From Adiantum capillus-veneris (Eukaryota > Streptophyta > Polypodiopsida > Polypodiales > Pteridaceae): 60,000 bases of DNA. A program made the translations under genes and the position numbers. The notes beneath the pieces were generated by a model that was not told where the DNA came from, ran no database searches, and saw nothing but the letters and a program-made list of their open reading frames with translations. Below are positions 20,830 to 32,898 of the stretch, in pieces (within the stretch, counting starts at the first letter, position 1; each line of letters begins with the position of its first letter). Where the stretch lies: positions 62,435,872-62,495,871 of the forward strand of contig CM043953.1 in NCBI GenBank assembly GCA_014529385.2, in the 5' to 3' direction.

Positions 20830-23016
20830 TTATTGAATTACTCCAAGTCTTCTGAGCTTCTGTACTACGGGTTTACTGCCTTCCTTGAGCTTTATGTGGT
20901 GTTGCACTACTGTAATCCCTGTGATCTTATCATAGTCATCAATGAACAAAGTAGTGAAGTTGCCTAACATGGAGACATACTCCTTCCTCTCTTCATTGGT
21001 TAACTCATTTGGGAGCATTTTTTGTAGCTTACCTGCATCCTCCAATGAGTGCTTACCTAATGGTCCCTCTTCGTTTGCTGAGGTTGCTTCAGATTGTGTT
21101 AATCTGTTTGGGTCTTTAAGAATGACTCCCATTACTTCGATGCTACTGTTACTCCCATCGGTGGTGGTTGTGTCTTGTCCTGAGGTAGACGAGGATTCGC
21201 TGGTGGACTCGTCTTCTAAAGCCTCCAAGATCATATTGTGCTGCTTTCCAGTCCTCATGTCGTAGAATATGGACTTCCCTTTAGTATCCTTCATCTGGAT
21301 CATCTCGGTGCTCCAGTCTTGTTTTTCTTCCATGGCCATAAGCCAAGGCCTTCCAAGAATGATGGGGTAGCCCTCCCCTTTGTGTGGCATGACGAAGATG
21401 TCTACCTCCACTTCCGTATTGAATGCTTTTACTTTGACCGCATTTACAATGCCTACGCATTTTACTCTCACATTGTTTGCCATCTTAGCTCGGCAAGGTG
21501 CCGGCCTACTTACCTCTAGACCTAGGTGGTGCATCATCTTCTCACTCATGACGCATATTTGCGTGCCACCATCTATGTAGAAGTTTGAAATCCGCTGCCC
21601 TTTGATGTGAGCGTCCATGGTTGGCAAGATGTCATCGAGATCCCTCCCAGAGATAGCCCCAGCTATCCGTGGTTTTGATTTCCTGGTACTTACCATTTTT
21701 GTCCATTGACTCCTCATTCTGGGTGCAAGGTGTAGTAATTGGGGCCAAGTTATCTTCGGGCCCTCCATTAACACATCCTGAACTAAGTCATAGGGTTGTG
21801 CTTCCTCACCTAGTGAGAAGTCCACGATGTCTATCTTCCGCCGCGGTTTAGCTTCTTGCTTGCTAGACTCGGCTTTCCCTTTCATCTTCTCTTCCTTTTG
21901 AGATGCCTCCTCGTGCCTCGCACGTTTCACTCCCATAGCATCCACTTCTTCTACCTTCGCTTTTCCTTTGTGCTTCTCTTGAGCTGACTCTTCTACCTTC
22001 ACCTTCCCTTTAGCCTCTAAGCTAATGACACTCACCGCTTGGTTCACCGCAGGTGGTGGGGGTAGTGGCGGAATGAGAGGTTGGGGTGGTGGTTGGTGTT
22101 GTATAGGTGGTTGCAGGATTTGGATTGCTGGGATTGGTCCTGGCTGTCTTGTTGGTGGTCTTACTCTTGGCGGAGAGATCTGATTCTGTCTCCCCCCTCT
22201 ATTGAAATTTTGCCTTCTTGGGTGTGGGCAGTAGTACATTCCATGGCCGTCTTCCCCGCAGTTGTAACAATGGTATTCTGGGTTCTGCCTTCGTTGTCCT
22301 CTTCCTTCTTCTAGATTTCTGCCAGACACATGCCCTTGCTGCACTAGATGCACAGATAAACTCTCTAGTTGGGTGGTGATGCGACTCAGCAGGTCTTGCT
22401 GTTCCTCTGCTGTCTCCCGTGGTTGGACTCTATGGTTGGCTGTTGCAGCCACTGGGGTTGGTCGGGCCGAGCTTCTTTCCTCTGACTCGTTTACTCTTGC
22501 TTGCATGCGCAACTTCTTGTCTTTAAGGCGGGCTACTTTGACTGCCAACTCATATGTTGCAGGAAACCTTCCCTTCAACTTCTCTCTAAGCGGCGACCAT
22601 AGACCAGCAATGAAACGGTCCTTCTTCAGGAAATTAGGCGCTCCTTCGCCTTCCTCCAGTGTGGAAACCCATCTCTCCCATAGGTCCACAAACTTTGATT
22701 CATAGGTGGCGTACTCCAGCAGGCCTGCCTGCTTTAATTCTGTCAATAGCTGCCATAGCTTCTCTGAGGTTGTGCCTCCACCAAACCTCTTTACAAAAGC
22801 AGCCCTTAACACATCCCATGCATTCTTGGTAGCCTGGGGCAATGCATTATACCAGGACTTGGCCTCTACTTTCATCTGTAGAGGAAAAATTCTGAGTCGT
22901 GAAGCGTCATCATCTTTGTTGGAGACGACACAAGCAATTCCAAAATCGTCCAAAAAATCAGTGGTGAGATCCTCACCCTTCTTTCCACAGAACGTGGGGA
23001 AAGAAACACTTGCCAT
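20830..23016 (-). CDS. Element C Gag-protease polyprotein
   Basis: Start chosen at ATG 23016 (M-A-S-V-S-F-P-T-F), which aligns with M-A-F-P-N-F in D; the frame is open a little further upstream. Order: Gag core (W-Y-N-A-L-P, F-V-K-R-F-G, A-T-Y-E-S-K-F, D-R-F-I-A-G-L), a CCHC zinc knuckle C-Y-N-C-G-E-D-G-H-G-M-Y-Y-C, a proline-rich then K/E-rich spacer, and a retropepsin with I-L-G-R-P-W-L. The active site reads D-G-G-T (21562-21573) where D has D-S-G-A; the usual S/T is missing. The frame ends in a nonsense codon before RT. Function: particle assembly and processing. Confidence 0.92.
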   Translation of the reverse strand: MASVSFPTFCGKKGEDLTTDFLDDFGIACVVSNKDDDASRLRIFPLQMKVEAKSWYNALPQATKNAWDVLRAAFVKRFGGGTTSEKLWQLLTELKQAGLLEYATYESKFVDLWERWVSTLEEGEGAPNFLKKDRFIAGLWSPLREKLKGRFPATYELAVKVARLKDKKLRMQARVNESEERSSARPTPVAATANHRVQPRETAEEQQDLLSRITTQLESLSVHLVQQGHVSGRNLEEGRGQRRQNPEYHCYNCGEDGHGMYYCPHPRRQNFNRGGRQNQISPPRVRPPTRQPGPIPAIQILQPPIQHQPPPQPLIPPLPPPPAVNQAVSVISLEAKGKVKVEESAQEKHKGKAKVEEVDAMGVKRARHEEASQKEEKMKGKAESSKQEAKPRRKIDIVDFSLGEEAQPYDLVQDVLMEGPKITWPQLLHLAPRMRSQWTKMVSTRKSKPRIAGAISGRDLDDILPTMDAHIKGQRISNFYIDGGTQICVMSEKMMHHLGLEVSRPAPCRAKMANNVRVKCVGIVNAVKVKAFNTEVEVDIFVMPHKGEGYPIILGRPWLMAMEEKQDWSTEMIQMKDTKGKSIFYDMRTGKQHNMILEALEDESTSESSSTSGQDTTTTDGSNSSIEVMGVILKDPNRLTQSEATSANEEGPLGKHSLEDAGKLQKMLPNELTNEERKEYVSMLGNFTTLFIDDYDKITGITVVQHHIKLKEGSKPVVQKLRRLGVIQ

Positions 23017-23090
23017 GGTAGTGACTCGGGAAATTACAAACCCTTTTTTTTCTTTTTTTTTAATCAACAGCAACTGCTCATAGCGGTTTC

Positions 23091-23333
23091 TTACAGGGGC
23101 GAATGGATATGGTAAAACAAGATAAAAATAGAGACATTAAAGAAATGATGGTAATCAAGTATGGGGAGAATGATAGGGTTCGGGGAATTGAGGATTTCTC
23201 CTAGTACTGCCGCACCAAATAGGTAGACGATCTTCTGTTGGTAGAAGACTTTCCTATCCACATAGATGTTCACATGCATATGCTGCAGGAATCTGAACGG
23301 GAATGCCGTCGGCCCGTTTTCCATTATGCACAA
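23091..23333 (-). CDS. Element C small pre-gag frame (ORF-b), hydrophobic
   Basis: Open from a non-ATG codon; the first ATG is 23324, giving about 77 residues. The product has M-H-V-N-I-Y-V-D-R-K-V-F-Y-Q-Q, G-E-I-L-N-S-P-N-P-I-I-L-P-I-L and a hydrophobic end. It is clearly similar to the frame at 49311-49520 in D at the same place before gag, and more distantly to 49089-49301. Conservation in two diverged elements argues for a real product. No known family is recognised. Confidence 0.6.
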   Translation of the reverse strand: MCIMENGPTAFPFRFLQHMHVNIYVDRKVFYQQKIVYLFGAAVLGEILNSPNPIILPILDYHHFFNVSIFILFYHIHSPL

Positions 23334-23349
23334 AGGGTGAAATACCTAC

Positions 23350-23811
23350 TTACACTCTTATAGTGCCAGTGTTGATGAGTCGGCACATCCACAAGAGGTC
23401 GTCACCTTTCATGGGTTCTACCCTTCCTTCGTTGCTTAGCACGTACGGGGTGATGGCGACGCGTCTGACCACTCCCAGTCTCTTGGCTAACAGCAATTTT
23501 AGGTAATTTCCGTAATCGGCGTGTTGCATGAATTCTACTCCATTCAGCTGCAACTCATCTCCAGCCCACTGGGTCTCTCCCGTGGTAGAGAGATTCTTCA
23601 GGATAAGTTGTATAGGGAGGGGAGGAAGGTCCTCCACTCGCTTCCCAAAACAGCGAGAGCAGTAGCCGAACCACTCCTCTCTAGGACATGGTAATCTTCT
23701 CACCACTTCTTCTTCTGGATTGTCGAAGTGGATTGGTAGCACTCGCATGCGTCGTGCAAATCGGTAGGCGACCTTCCGTCGCTTAGCTTCGGATGACTTC
23801 TTCTTTGACAA
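23350..23811 (-). CDS. Element C pre-gag frame (ORF-a), 153 codons
   Basis: Opens at a non-ATG codon, so the true start is uncertain. A basic N-terminus (K-R-R-K-V-A-Y-R-F-A-R-R-M) precedes a C-x2-C pair (Y-C-S-R-C-F) and a conserved block with L-Q-L-N-G-V-E-F, Y-G-N-Y-L-K-L-L-L-A-K-R-L and R-V-A-I-T-P-Y. The D frame at 49554-50057 has the same block (L-H-I-N-G-V-R-Y, Y-G-D-A-L-Q-L-L-L-A-R-R-L, R-V-A-I-E-P-Y). It sits where Ogre-type Tat elements have an extra ORF1, but I cannot say it is homologous to that. Confidence 0.65.
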   Translation of the reverse strand: MSKKKSSEAKRRKVAYRFARRMRVLPIHFDNPEEEVVRRLPCPREEWFGYCSRCFGKRVEDLPPLPIQLILKNLSTTGETQWAGDELQLNGVEFMQHADYGNYLKLLLAKRLGVVRRVAITPYVLSNEGRVEPMKGDDLLWMCRLINTGTIRV

Positions 23812-24036
23812 AGTGGGTACAACCCGGCTCTTTGAGCTTGAAGCACTTGCTTGGCCAGATGCTTCTCACTTCGGGGTCATGTGTTTCCAGGCTAGCCTAT
23901 CTTCTCCTTGCCCTTGGCTCGAGAAACCCCTTTAGGCCACTTTGGGGTTTTATCTTTGACTGCAGTTTATTTAGGGAAAAGAGGCCTCACCATCCGCTTT
24001 CCTTCCTTGACGTGAATGACCTCCTTGCGATGAATG

Positions 24037-24309
24037 TCAATGTAGAAGATTGCAGCCCTTTCGCTGCCTTCGTTGCTGGCACTCATCGACCGTGTGCCTT
24101 GGTTGACAACAGTGATGGCACCTCACCAATCTGCCACCTGATGCTTTCGATTTATAGTTAGAACGAACGATACGAGATGGAGAATTTACCTCTTGAATGT
24201 TGATGACACTGCAGCCTGGTAGTAGCACCTCAATGAAGGCGGCTAAGCCCTCCTTCGTCTCTTCTTCTTCCGTCCTCCAGTTAGAAAATTCCTTTAGCCA
24301 CTCGTCCAT
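24037..24309 (-). CDS. Element C first pre-gag frame, 90 codons
   Basis: Starts at ATG 24309, about 60 bp after the primer site, so it is the first frame in the transcript. The product is acidic at first (W-R-T-E-E-E-E-T-K-E-G) and has C-H-H-C-C and C-Q-Q-R-R near its end. No counterpart is visible in D and no family is recognised. It may be an upstream frame without a stable product. Confidence 0.35.
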   Translation of the reverse strand: MDEWLKEFSNWRTEEEETKEGLAAFIEVLLPGCSVINIQEVNSPSRIVRSNYKSKASGGRLVRCHHCCQPRHTVDECQQRRQRKGCNLLH

Positions 24310-24370
24310 GATTGATAGTGGGCATCACTTTAAGCATTGTAAACTGAAGGGGTCTTAGAAAAGCCCTCCT

Positions 24371-24384
24371 CCGTGGGGGCACCA
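24371..24384 (-). other. Primer binding site of element C
   Basis: Minus strand TGGTGCCCCCACGG, two bases after the 5' LTR. Element D has TGGTGCCCCCACTG at the same place. The tRNA is not identified. Confidence 0.7.
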
Positions 24385-24386
24385 AA

Positions 24387-26704
<2,318 letters not shown>

Positions 26705-27000
26705 CTACTTTTGTGGCTATGGCTATGCCTACCCCACTATCCAATATTGCCATGGTTTCTATATCATTAAATTTAACTGGAAGGGTGGTGTTTCCTTCTT
26801 TCCCTTCGTAGTATTATCCAAGTTTGTTCCTTGAAATAGATATAATCTCTTTGTTATCCTTTTCGTGTTTCAATTTTTCCAATTTGTTGCGATTAGCCCT
26901 GTTATTCCCACCTTCTCTAGAGTTTTCTGTAGATCATTCCAAAAATATGGTCTGATTTTCAATAGTTCTCCTAAAGTAAGAGTGCATTGGATGGGTGTAG
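26705..27000 (-). pseudogene. Element B protease, part upstream of the C insertion
   Basis: Minus-strand translation gives N-T-T-L-P-V-K-F-N-D-I-E-T-M-A-I-L-D-S-G-V-G-I-A-I-A-T-K-V, matching the A protease. The active-site triplet is intact (DSG, codons at 26736-26744) with V where A has A. Stops lie upstream near 26820-26900. Element C interrupts it right after A-T-K-V. Confidence 0.8.
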
Positions 27001-27106
27001 ACATGATTAAATGAATGTTCTCTACTTCTAGGGTCTATTCTGCTCTTTTTTCTTGAGTGGTTGTACACACTATGGATTCATCTTTGTTATCTCCCAAGTA
27101 AGACGG

Positions 27107-27292
27107 TAATGTTTTCAAGGTTTATGGATTGTACATCCATGTCCATATCAAGAGGTAGGTTGTCTAACCAAACTTCCTCTATAGGAGCTGACCCATCATT
27201 AATGTTTTCAAGGTTAATGGATTGTACATCCATGTCCATATCAAGAGGTAGGCTGTCTTACCAAACTTCCTCTATAGGAGTTGACCCATCAT
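27107..27292. repeat. 93-bp in-frame tandem duplication in element B gag-pro
   Basis: The unit beginning TAATGTTTTCAAGG at 27107 recurs at 27200. Since 93 is a multiple of three, 31 residues (containing I-N-D-G-S-x-P-I-E-E-V-W and D-M-D-M-D-V-Q-S-I-N-L-E-N) are duplicated in frame, with two or three substitutions between copies. Confidence 0.9.
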
Positions 27293-28117
27293 TAATCTCT
27301 CTAACTTTTTCCCGTAAGTGTCCTAGCCAGTCTTCTTCTACGAATGGAATTTTGTCTAAGACATCTTCGCTATTCGGCACTATAAGTTTTGGATGTTTTG
27401 TTTCAAGGTGGGGTTCTACCACCACTTTGAATTTTTCTTTATTGGCTCTTACCACAAGCTCCTCAGGTTTTGACATACTTTTGAGCTTGGGTTTTTGTTT
27501 TTCTAGCATCTCTTGTGTGATTCTTACCAAATTTTGATAAGATTCAATCTTAGCTGCTTCCATGTCTGGAGAAGGATAGTTCTTCCATTTGTTTTCTATG
27601 TTTTGGCCTGATTTAAGTCTTGCTTGGTAAGCTTCCAAGGCTGCATTAATAGGCTCAAAAGTTTTATCAACCAAAATCGATCCTCCAGATTTCACGGTGG
27701 TTTCTTTGATTTCACTTCCAATTTTTGCACCTTTTCTTGGAATAGCTTTTTAGCTTTATCCTTGATTTTAGCCTGTTGTTTTTGCTTTCTCATCTCATAC
27801 CTTTTGTTTCTGCTTCTTTTGGTCTTTTGAGAGGAAATTTCTGTATGCTTCGAACCATCAGAGGAGTTATGTTTCTTTTTCTTAGCCTGGGCTCTGGTGA
27901 TTACCTTGATTGGAACAATTGGTTCACTCTCAGATGAGCTACTAGGTATCACTTGGACTACGTTCACTACTGTTTTACGCTTGTTTAAAGGATTTTTATG
28001 AACAATCTTCTGGAAAGTGTCCTCCCTTTTTGCAACATTGTATGCAATAAGCTTCAACTCGCTTGAGGTTTTTGTCAGCCTCTGGGCATTCAGTTTTTGA
28101 ATGATCATCTGCACCAC
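27258..28117 (-). pseudogene. Element B Gag C-terminal spacer region
   Basis: Two frames collinear with the A frame at 6166-7722: first K-V-I-T-R-A-Q-A-K-K-K-K followed by a K/R/Q-rich coiled-coil-like segment, then G-G-S-I-L-V-D-K-T with A-L-E-A-Y-Q-A-R-L-K, matching G-G-S-V-L-V-E-K-V and L-L-K-A-Y-D-V-R-L-K in A. A frame change lies near 27692. Confidence 0.72.
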
Positions 28118-28373
28118 AATTATGACAGTTTCTAGTTCTTGGCCTAATCATGGGTCTTACCATAGGAGGCCTAACACCTGGATTAGCCATGTAATACATT
28201 GGTGTGAGCTCTGGTGGAGTAGAAGTCACAGGTTCTTTTACTCGTGGTGGATGTGAATTATAACAATCTCCTTCTACCATTACTGTAGATGGATTATGTT
28301 CAACATAGGGTGTAACAAGCACTAATGCTTGTTCATCTATGACTCCCTCTAAATGTATGTACTTTACATGCAC
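27996..28373 (-). pseudogene. Element B Gag nucleocapsid with two zinc knuckles
   Basis: Proline-rich stretch then C-H-N-C-G-A-D-D-H-S-K-T-E-C (CX2CX4HX4C, intact) and C-I-Q-C-C-K-K-G-G-H-F-P-E-D-C (CX2CX5HX4C). These would bind the element RNA during packaging. G has one knuckle of the second type (C-S-D-C … H … C). Confidence 0.8.
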
Positions 28374-28671
28374 TGCATTATGTCATGGATATGGAGGTTG
28401 TTGGCCCAACACAGATTGAGGTCTTTCCATACCCATCGGTGGTCTTTGAGCTGGGGCCATATTAGGCTGATATCTGTACATGGGTTGTACACCATTTCTG
28501 CGGCCTAATTGGTTGTCCTTGTTGAGGTATCCCTTGTCTTGGTCGCCTCATAGGTGCTTTTTGCATGTCATTCATCCTCTTGAGCATGTCTTCTATGGCT
28601 GAAAGCGGTGCTGCAACAGCCGTTCCTACTTGTGCTGTTTGGTGGATGCTGTTTTCTCGCTTTGGTTATCC
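28374..28671 (-). pseudogene. Element B Gag proline/glutamine-rich linker remnant
   Basis: Between the gag core and zinc knuckles; minus-strand translation gives fragments such as M-E-R-P-Q-S-V-L-G-Q-Q-P-P-Y-P interrupted by stops and shifts. It is included to show that the region is gag and not intergenic. Confidence 0.5.
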
Positions 28672-29510
28672 TTAGGGATCTTCTTCATTGAAAATGCCAC
28701 AATTGTCTCCTAAGTCAATAGCATTTGATACACACTCTTCTAGGGTTGTATGCTTCTTGCTATACAGTATAGCATGAAGTTCGTTGTTTAGCAGTCCCTT
28801 TAGAAACAATGATACTAGTTGTTCGTCTGTCGGTATCTCTAGCTTTGGGAATCTTGCAATGTATTGCTTCATTTGAGTTGCACATTCCCTAATAGACTCA
28901 CCTTGTTTCTCTTTAAAGTTGTAGATTTGAGCTACCGTTTTGTGTTTGATCTAGCAGCTACAAATCATTGAGCTAAAGTATTCAAGTTCATGATTGACCT
29001 TGGTGGATAATGTTTTGGAACCATGTCAATGCTTTTCCTTCTAATATCATTCCAAATCCCTCGAATCGAGTATGGAAATAAAATATGCGTTCTGCTCTTA
29101 GCACTTTCTTAAAGCTTGCTGAGTGGTCATATGGATCCCCCGATCCACTGTATTTTTTGACCCATTTCTGAAAAGCAGCTAGTCTGACACGTCTATTTGG
29201 TTTTACTCCCGTTCTCCTGGCAGTTGGTCCCATTCCTAGTCCTTCAAACTAGTCTGTTGGAAATAGTGACTCATATAGCCCTGGACTGGCCTTAGTGTCA
29301 CCCGGTTTTCTACGTGATGAGGTGGATTCTAGTTTCTTAACCTTACTCTCAGAAGATCTCTTGGAATAGTTTTTGGTCCTTGGCCCAATATCCAATCCCT
29401 TATGGAATACCCTTGGTATTTGGTTTGTTCTACCTCCTCAGGAGTCATCGTCGCAAAGTTATTGTTATAACAATCCCTAAACAGGTAGGTTGGTAGATCT
29501 GTTGAACTCT
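28672..29510 (-). pseudogene. Element B Gag core, broken
   Basis: 28988-29233 has W-V-K-K-Y-S-G-S-G-D-P-Y-D-H and F-E-G-F-G-M-I-L-E-G-K-A-L-T-W-F; 28672-28872 has R-F-P-K-L-E-I-P and L-F-L-K-G-L. Further upstream to 29510 the translation contains P-T-Y-L-F-R-D-C-Y-N-N-N-F-A and T-P-E-E-V-E-Q-T-K-Y with few stops. Element E (29512) interrupts it. Confidence 0.75.
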
Positions 29511-29511
29511 T

Positions 29512-29691
29512 TGTTGGGGTAAAGCCCCATGTGGCCGGTTAGGCCAGGTGCCCGCCCACTATACTTATTCATTATGTACATAATAGAATAAGGGGGCTCA
29601 CATGTAGTGAGTGAGTTTTTAGCCCCTACAAACACAAGGTCTCCTCTTCTTCTTCTCTCTTCTCCATTGCTGCACACACTCACACACTTCA
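29512..29691 (+). repeat. 5' LTR of element E
   Basis: Starts TGTTGGGGTAAAGCCCCATG and ends CACACACTTCA. It matches 31143-31338 except that it lacks 16 bp near its end (the CTCCCGCTCGCGCA region). It is short, about 180 bp, as in many copia elements. Confidence 0.85.
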
Positions 29692-29693
29692 AC

Positions 29694-29807
29694 TGGTATC
29701 AGAGCTTTGGCTTTGTGACAGATGGAGTGCTGCAGAGAAGTGAGATTTCGGCTATGGTGAGCTCGCTTTTGGTGGAAGCGCTCGCGCACTTCAACTGGTA
29801 TCAGAGC
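29694..29807 (+). other. Tandemly duplicated primer binding site of element E
   Basis: TGGTATCAGAGC, the standard plant copia site complementary to initiator Met tRNA, occurs at 29694-29705 and again at 29796-29807. A 102-bp unit including the end of the LTR (CACTTCAAC) is repeated exactly or nearly so. Confidence 0.85.
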
Positions 29808-29934
29808 TTTGGCTTTGTGACAGATGGAGTGCTGCAGAGAAGTGAGATTTCGGCTATGGTGAGCTCGCTTTTGGTGGAAGCTTGAGATCGGTCAAATGAG
29901 TCTAGAGAGATGCCTACAATCAAAGGACGATCTC

Positions 29935-30002
29935 GCAGACATAGAGATGTTGTGTGTTGGCATTGTGGTCATACAGGGCATGTACGTAGGTGTTGTTTTT
30001 GA
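29935..30002 (+). pseudogene. Element E Gag zinc knuckle remnant
   Basis: Translation gives C-W-H-C-G-H-T-G-H-V-R-R-C-F, a CX2CX4HX3C knuckle (one residue short), followed at once by a stop. Confidence 0.6.
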
Positions 30003-30112
30003 TGGATGAGACAGCGCACGAGACAGCACAAGAGGGATGCTATCACTTTGGATGATGTGGGAGCAGATGTAGTGCATGTGGCTACGCATGACGGAGATGT
30101 CACCTTTGCTCC

Positions 30113-30523
30113 ATGTTTACTCTTGATTTTCTTGTGCCGGTTTTTGACGACACATTACCTTCGTATTGGATACTAGATGTGAGTGCTATATTTTATGTCA
30201 CACCGAGTCGTGAGTGGTTTAGCACATATGCTAGTGGTATGCTTGGACATGTATGTCTAGCTAATAGTTCAGTGCATGACATAGTTGGTGCAGGAGATGT
30301 CAGACTATTGTTGCCGAGTGGTGCATCATATGTGTTGCGAGATGTATGCCATGTGCCAGGTTTGACGTACGAGACGGCACAGTTTCGTGAGTATACAAAC
30401 CATGCAGAGAGACGAGGCATGTCTTCTTTGCAGATAGGTTGCATGATGCTCCAGTTTGTGGGCATGTTGAGCCAGTTGTGCAGACAGTTGTACAGCAGGG
30501 CATGTCATTTGTGGATATGGTGA
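30113..30523 (+). pseudogene. Element E copia protease remnant
   Basis: Y-W-I-L-D-V-S-A, T-P-S-R-E-W-F-S-T-Y, G-A-G-D-V-R-L-L-L-P-S-G and L-R-D-V-C-H-V-P-G-L are copia protease blocks. The catalytic D-S-G has become D-V-S, so the enzyme cannot be active. After V-P-G-L the sequence jumps to unrelated residues at a deletion joint. Confidence 0.8.
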
Positions 30524-30671
30524 CGGATACAGATGGCTTGAGTGTTGAGGATTCAGCCATGATTCAGCCATTCATGGATATGCTTTGGCCAGAGGCTGAT
30601 GCTGTGAGTTAAAGCTAGGCATTGCTCTTACCACACAGGGTTCAGGACAGATAGATGCTCTTGGTGCACAT

Positions 30672-31073
30672 GTGACATGCGATGGACACGAGGATGGATT
30701 CCAGGGATCGGAGTTTGGGTGTCATGGTGATTTCCATGAGTGGAGTTCTGAGCCATATTTGACTGAGATGGTCAAATTGGCAGATATTTCTAGGATTGCA
30801 TCAGCATTTGGGAGTCTCATGTATGAGATACTGATCTCAAGACCTGAGATTGCATTTGCAGTAGGTGCACTTGCAATGGGAGCGGTTAGTAGTGCAGTGA
30901 TTGATGTTGGCCTTGAGCATAGGGGTACTTTGCAGCATACGGTGAGATACCTACAGGATGTGTGCGGCTTTGGTGAGGAGTATGGTGTCGATTGCTCTAT
31001 ACTTTCTCTACGATTAGAGCTGGATGCACATAGATTCAGTGAGCCAGTGCGTTGGTTGAGGTCATACTTGTGA
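30672..31073 (+). pseudogene. Element E copia RT/RNase H C-terminal remnant
   Basis: I-A-S-A-F-G-S-L-M-Y-E-I-L-I-S-R-P-E-I-A-F-A-V-G matches the copia block before RNase H (G-S-L-M-Y, T-R-P-D-I), and H-T-V-R-Y-L-Q-D follows. RNase H itself is missing. Confidence 0.75.
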
Positions 31074-31142
31074 GGTCCTTGTACAGGTTTTGTACGGTTT
31101 TTTATTCTCTCTCACAGCCACATTCGCCTTTACGTGGGAGGT

Positions 31143-31338
31143 TGTTGGGGTAAAGCCCCATGTGGCCGGCTAGGCCAGGTGCCCGTCCACTATACTTATT
31201 CATTATGTACATATTAAAATAAGGGGACTCACATGTAGTGAGTGAGTTTTTAGCCCCTGCAAATACAAGGTCTCCTCTTCTTCTTCTCTCTTCTCCATCG
31301 CTGCACACACTCACACATGCTCCCGCTCGCGCACTTCA
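31143..31338 (+). repeat. 3' LTR of element E
   Basis: Starts TGTTGGGG after purine-rich ACGTGGGAGGT (polypurine tract) and ends CGCACTTCA, followed by CCCTT. It is 196 bp. Confidence 0.82.
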
Positions 31339-31993
31339 CCCTTGTAAGGTCTCTGACCCCGATCAAAAGAGCACCATTGTACCATGAAATGAACATAATG
31401 GAAAAAGTTACTATTTTTAGCAACTTTTCAAATTCTGTCAGTGTCATGATGTTTAGAATGTTTTAAAGCTTCAAAATGTGAATTAAAATAATTTTTGTAA
31501 AAAAATTCCAAAAATAGTAAGTTTTTGGTCACCCGATCCGTCTAGTTTTGATCGTCTCAAAAAACTGCACCCGTACCCCAAATTTGAAAAAAATGCATTT
31601 TCGAACCCCGGGGGCTGCTAAATATGGCAGGTACTCGGGCCAGTACGTCTTAGTTAGAGCTCCGTATAGCAATTTACGGCATCAAAATCTGACTCGTATG
31701 GCCCGTTTTAGCCAAAAATCAATTTTTCCAAAAATTGAGCGGGGAGACATCGGAGCCCGGGGCTGTGTGGGAACAGGTTCCAGGCCACTCCAGACCAGCT
31801 TTAGTAGCTAGGGGGGGCGCTCTTGCCTTGTGGGAGTCTTTGGGAAGTTTCCAAGCTTGCAACTAAGTGTGAGAACCAGTTAACTAAACCAACTGGACAC
31901 TTGGTGGGTAGGGGAACTGGACTTGCCAATGCAAGGACTGAGTGCTCACTCAGATGCTTATAGCAACACAAATAGATTTTCAGCCTGTAGGAG

Positions 31994-32006
31994 CCTATTT
32001 AAAGGC
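31994..32006 (+). promoter_or_regulatory. TATA-like box in segment F
   Basis: CTATTTAAAGGCC lies just before the AC repeat and about 900 bp before a candidate coding start. It could be an LTR or gene promoter. Confidence 0.35.
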
Positions 32007-32011
32007 CTACT

Positions 32012-32042
<31 letters not shown>

Positions 32043-32068
32043 GCTCACACACACACACACACACACAC
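32012..32068. repeat. (AC)n microsatellite
   Basis: Two AC blocks separated by ATATGCTC. Confidence 0.95.
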
Positions 32069-32898
32069 CTACACACACCTTGGGAAGGTACTGCAGGTAC
32101 ACACACCTTTTGAAGGAGAAGCAAGGAGGGAGGTGCTGTCGAATTCTCGCCTCAAGAAGCTCGATTAGATCAGAGAATCGAGAAGATTATCAGCCCTTAA
32201 TCACGGTAACCACGGTTTAATTAATGCCTTCTGTAAATTCTTTTCATTACCATCTAAATTTCTCGTCTATTATGCTTATTCCTAATCGTAATTCTCTTTA
32301 ATTACCCTCTAAATTCTCCTTAACCATATTCTGTTATGTAATCATCATCCCATAGCTGAATTATCAACCATTCATCACTCTTAATTAATGATTAAGTGCA
32401 TGATTATTAGAATTTTCTCTCTCTAGGTAGCATAGTAATTAATCGGTAAGCTGGTAATTGTGTAGATTGATGAGAATCATTCGTTCTATCACTCATTTAT
32501 ATTGTAGCTGAATTAGATTCATTTCTCATATGCATTAGGATATAATTAATGGAAGACTAATCTATCATTAAGTCTCTAAGAGGTGGTTTTTCTCACACCT
32601 ATGCATGCGGTGATTCTGCTCCCTCTAATTGCTAGGAAAGAGATTAATCGTGCTTAATTCATCTCTCTGGTAATTCCATTACTGAAATCCTATTATTCCT
32701 AATCATGTAAGCCGAGTAATTATCTTTAGAGTCGGTACCCATAGGATTATGTGCCATCCATAATGATTGTTATATGAAAAATCTAGACCTCTCCTATAGG
32801 AGGGATTAATTGATGTTGCTAATCTATCTATTGGGTTGTTATGACGCTTGCAAACCTTAGATTTTTCTCCAAGCTAATTATTTAAAGTAGTGAGTAAA

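Larger units (their letters stand above)
29512..31338 (+). mobile_element. Element E: compact Ty1/copia derivative
   Basis: LTRs at 29512-29691 and 31143-31338 enclose 1.45 kb with an initiator-Met-type primer site, a zinc knuckle, protease remnant and the end of RT/RNase H. Most of integrase and RT is deleted. Flanks CTCTT and CCCTT differ by one base and are the likely target duplication. Plus orientation, opposite to the B host. It is an internally deleted, non-autonomous copy. Confidence 0.85.

Noticed and set aside
20942-23083. Plus-strand frames of 60-125 codons opposite the gag-protease of C
   Set aside because: They are antisense shadows of the 747-codon minus-strand frame, which has clear Gag and protease motifs.
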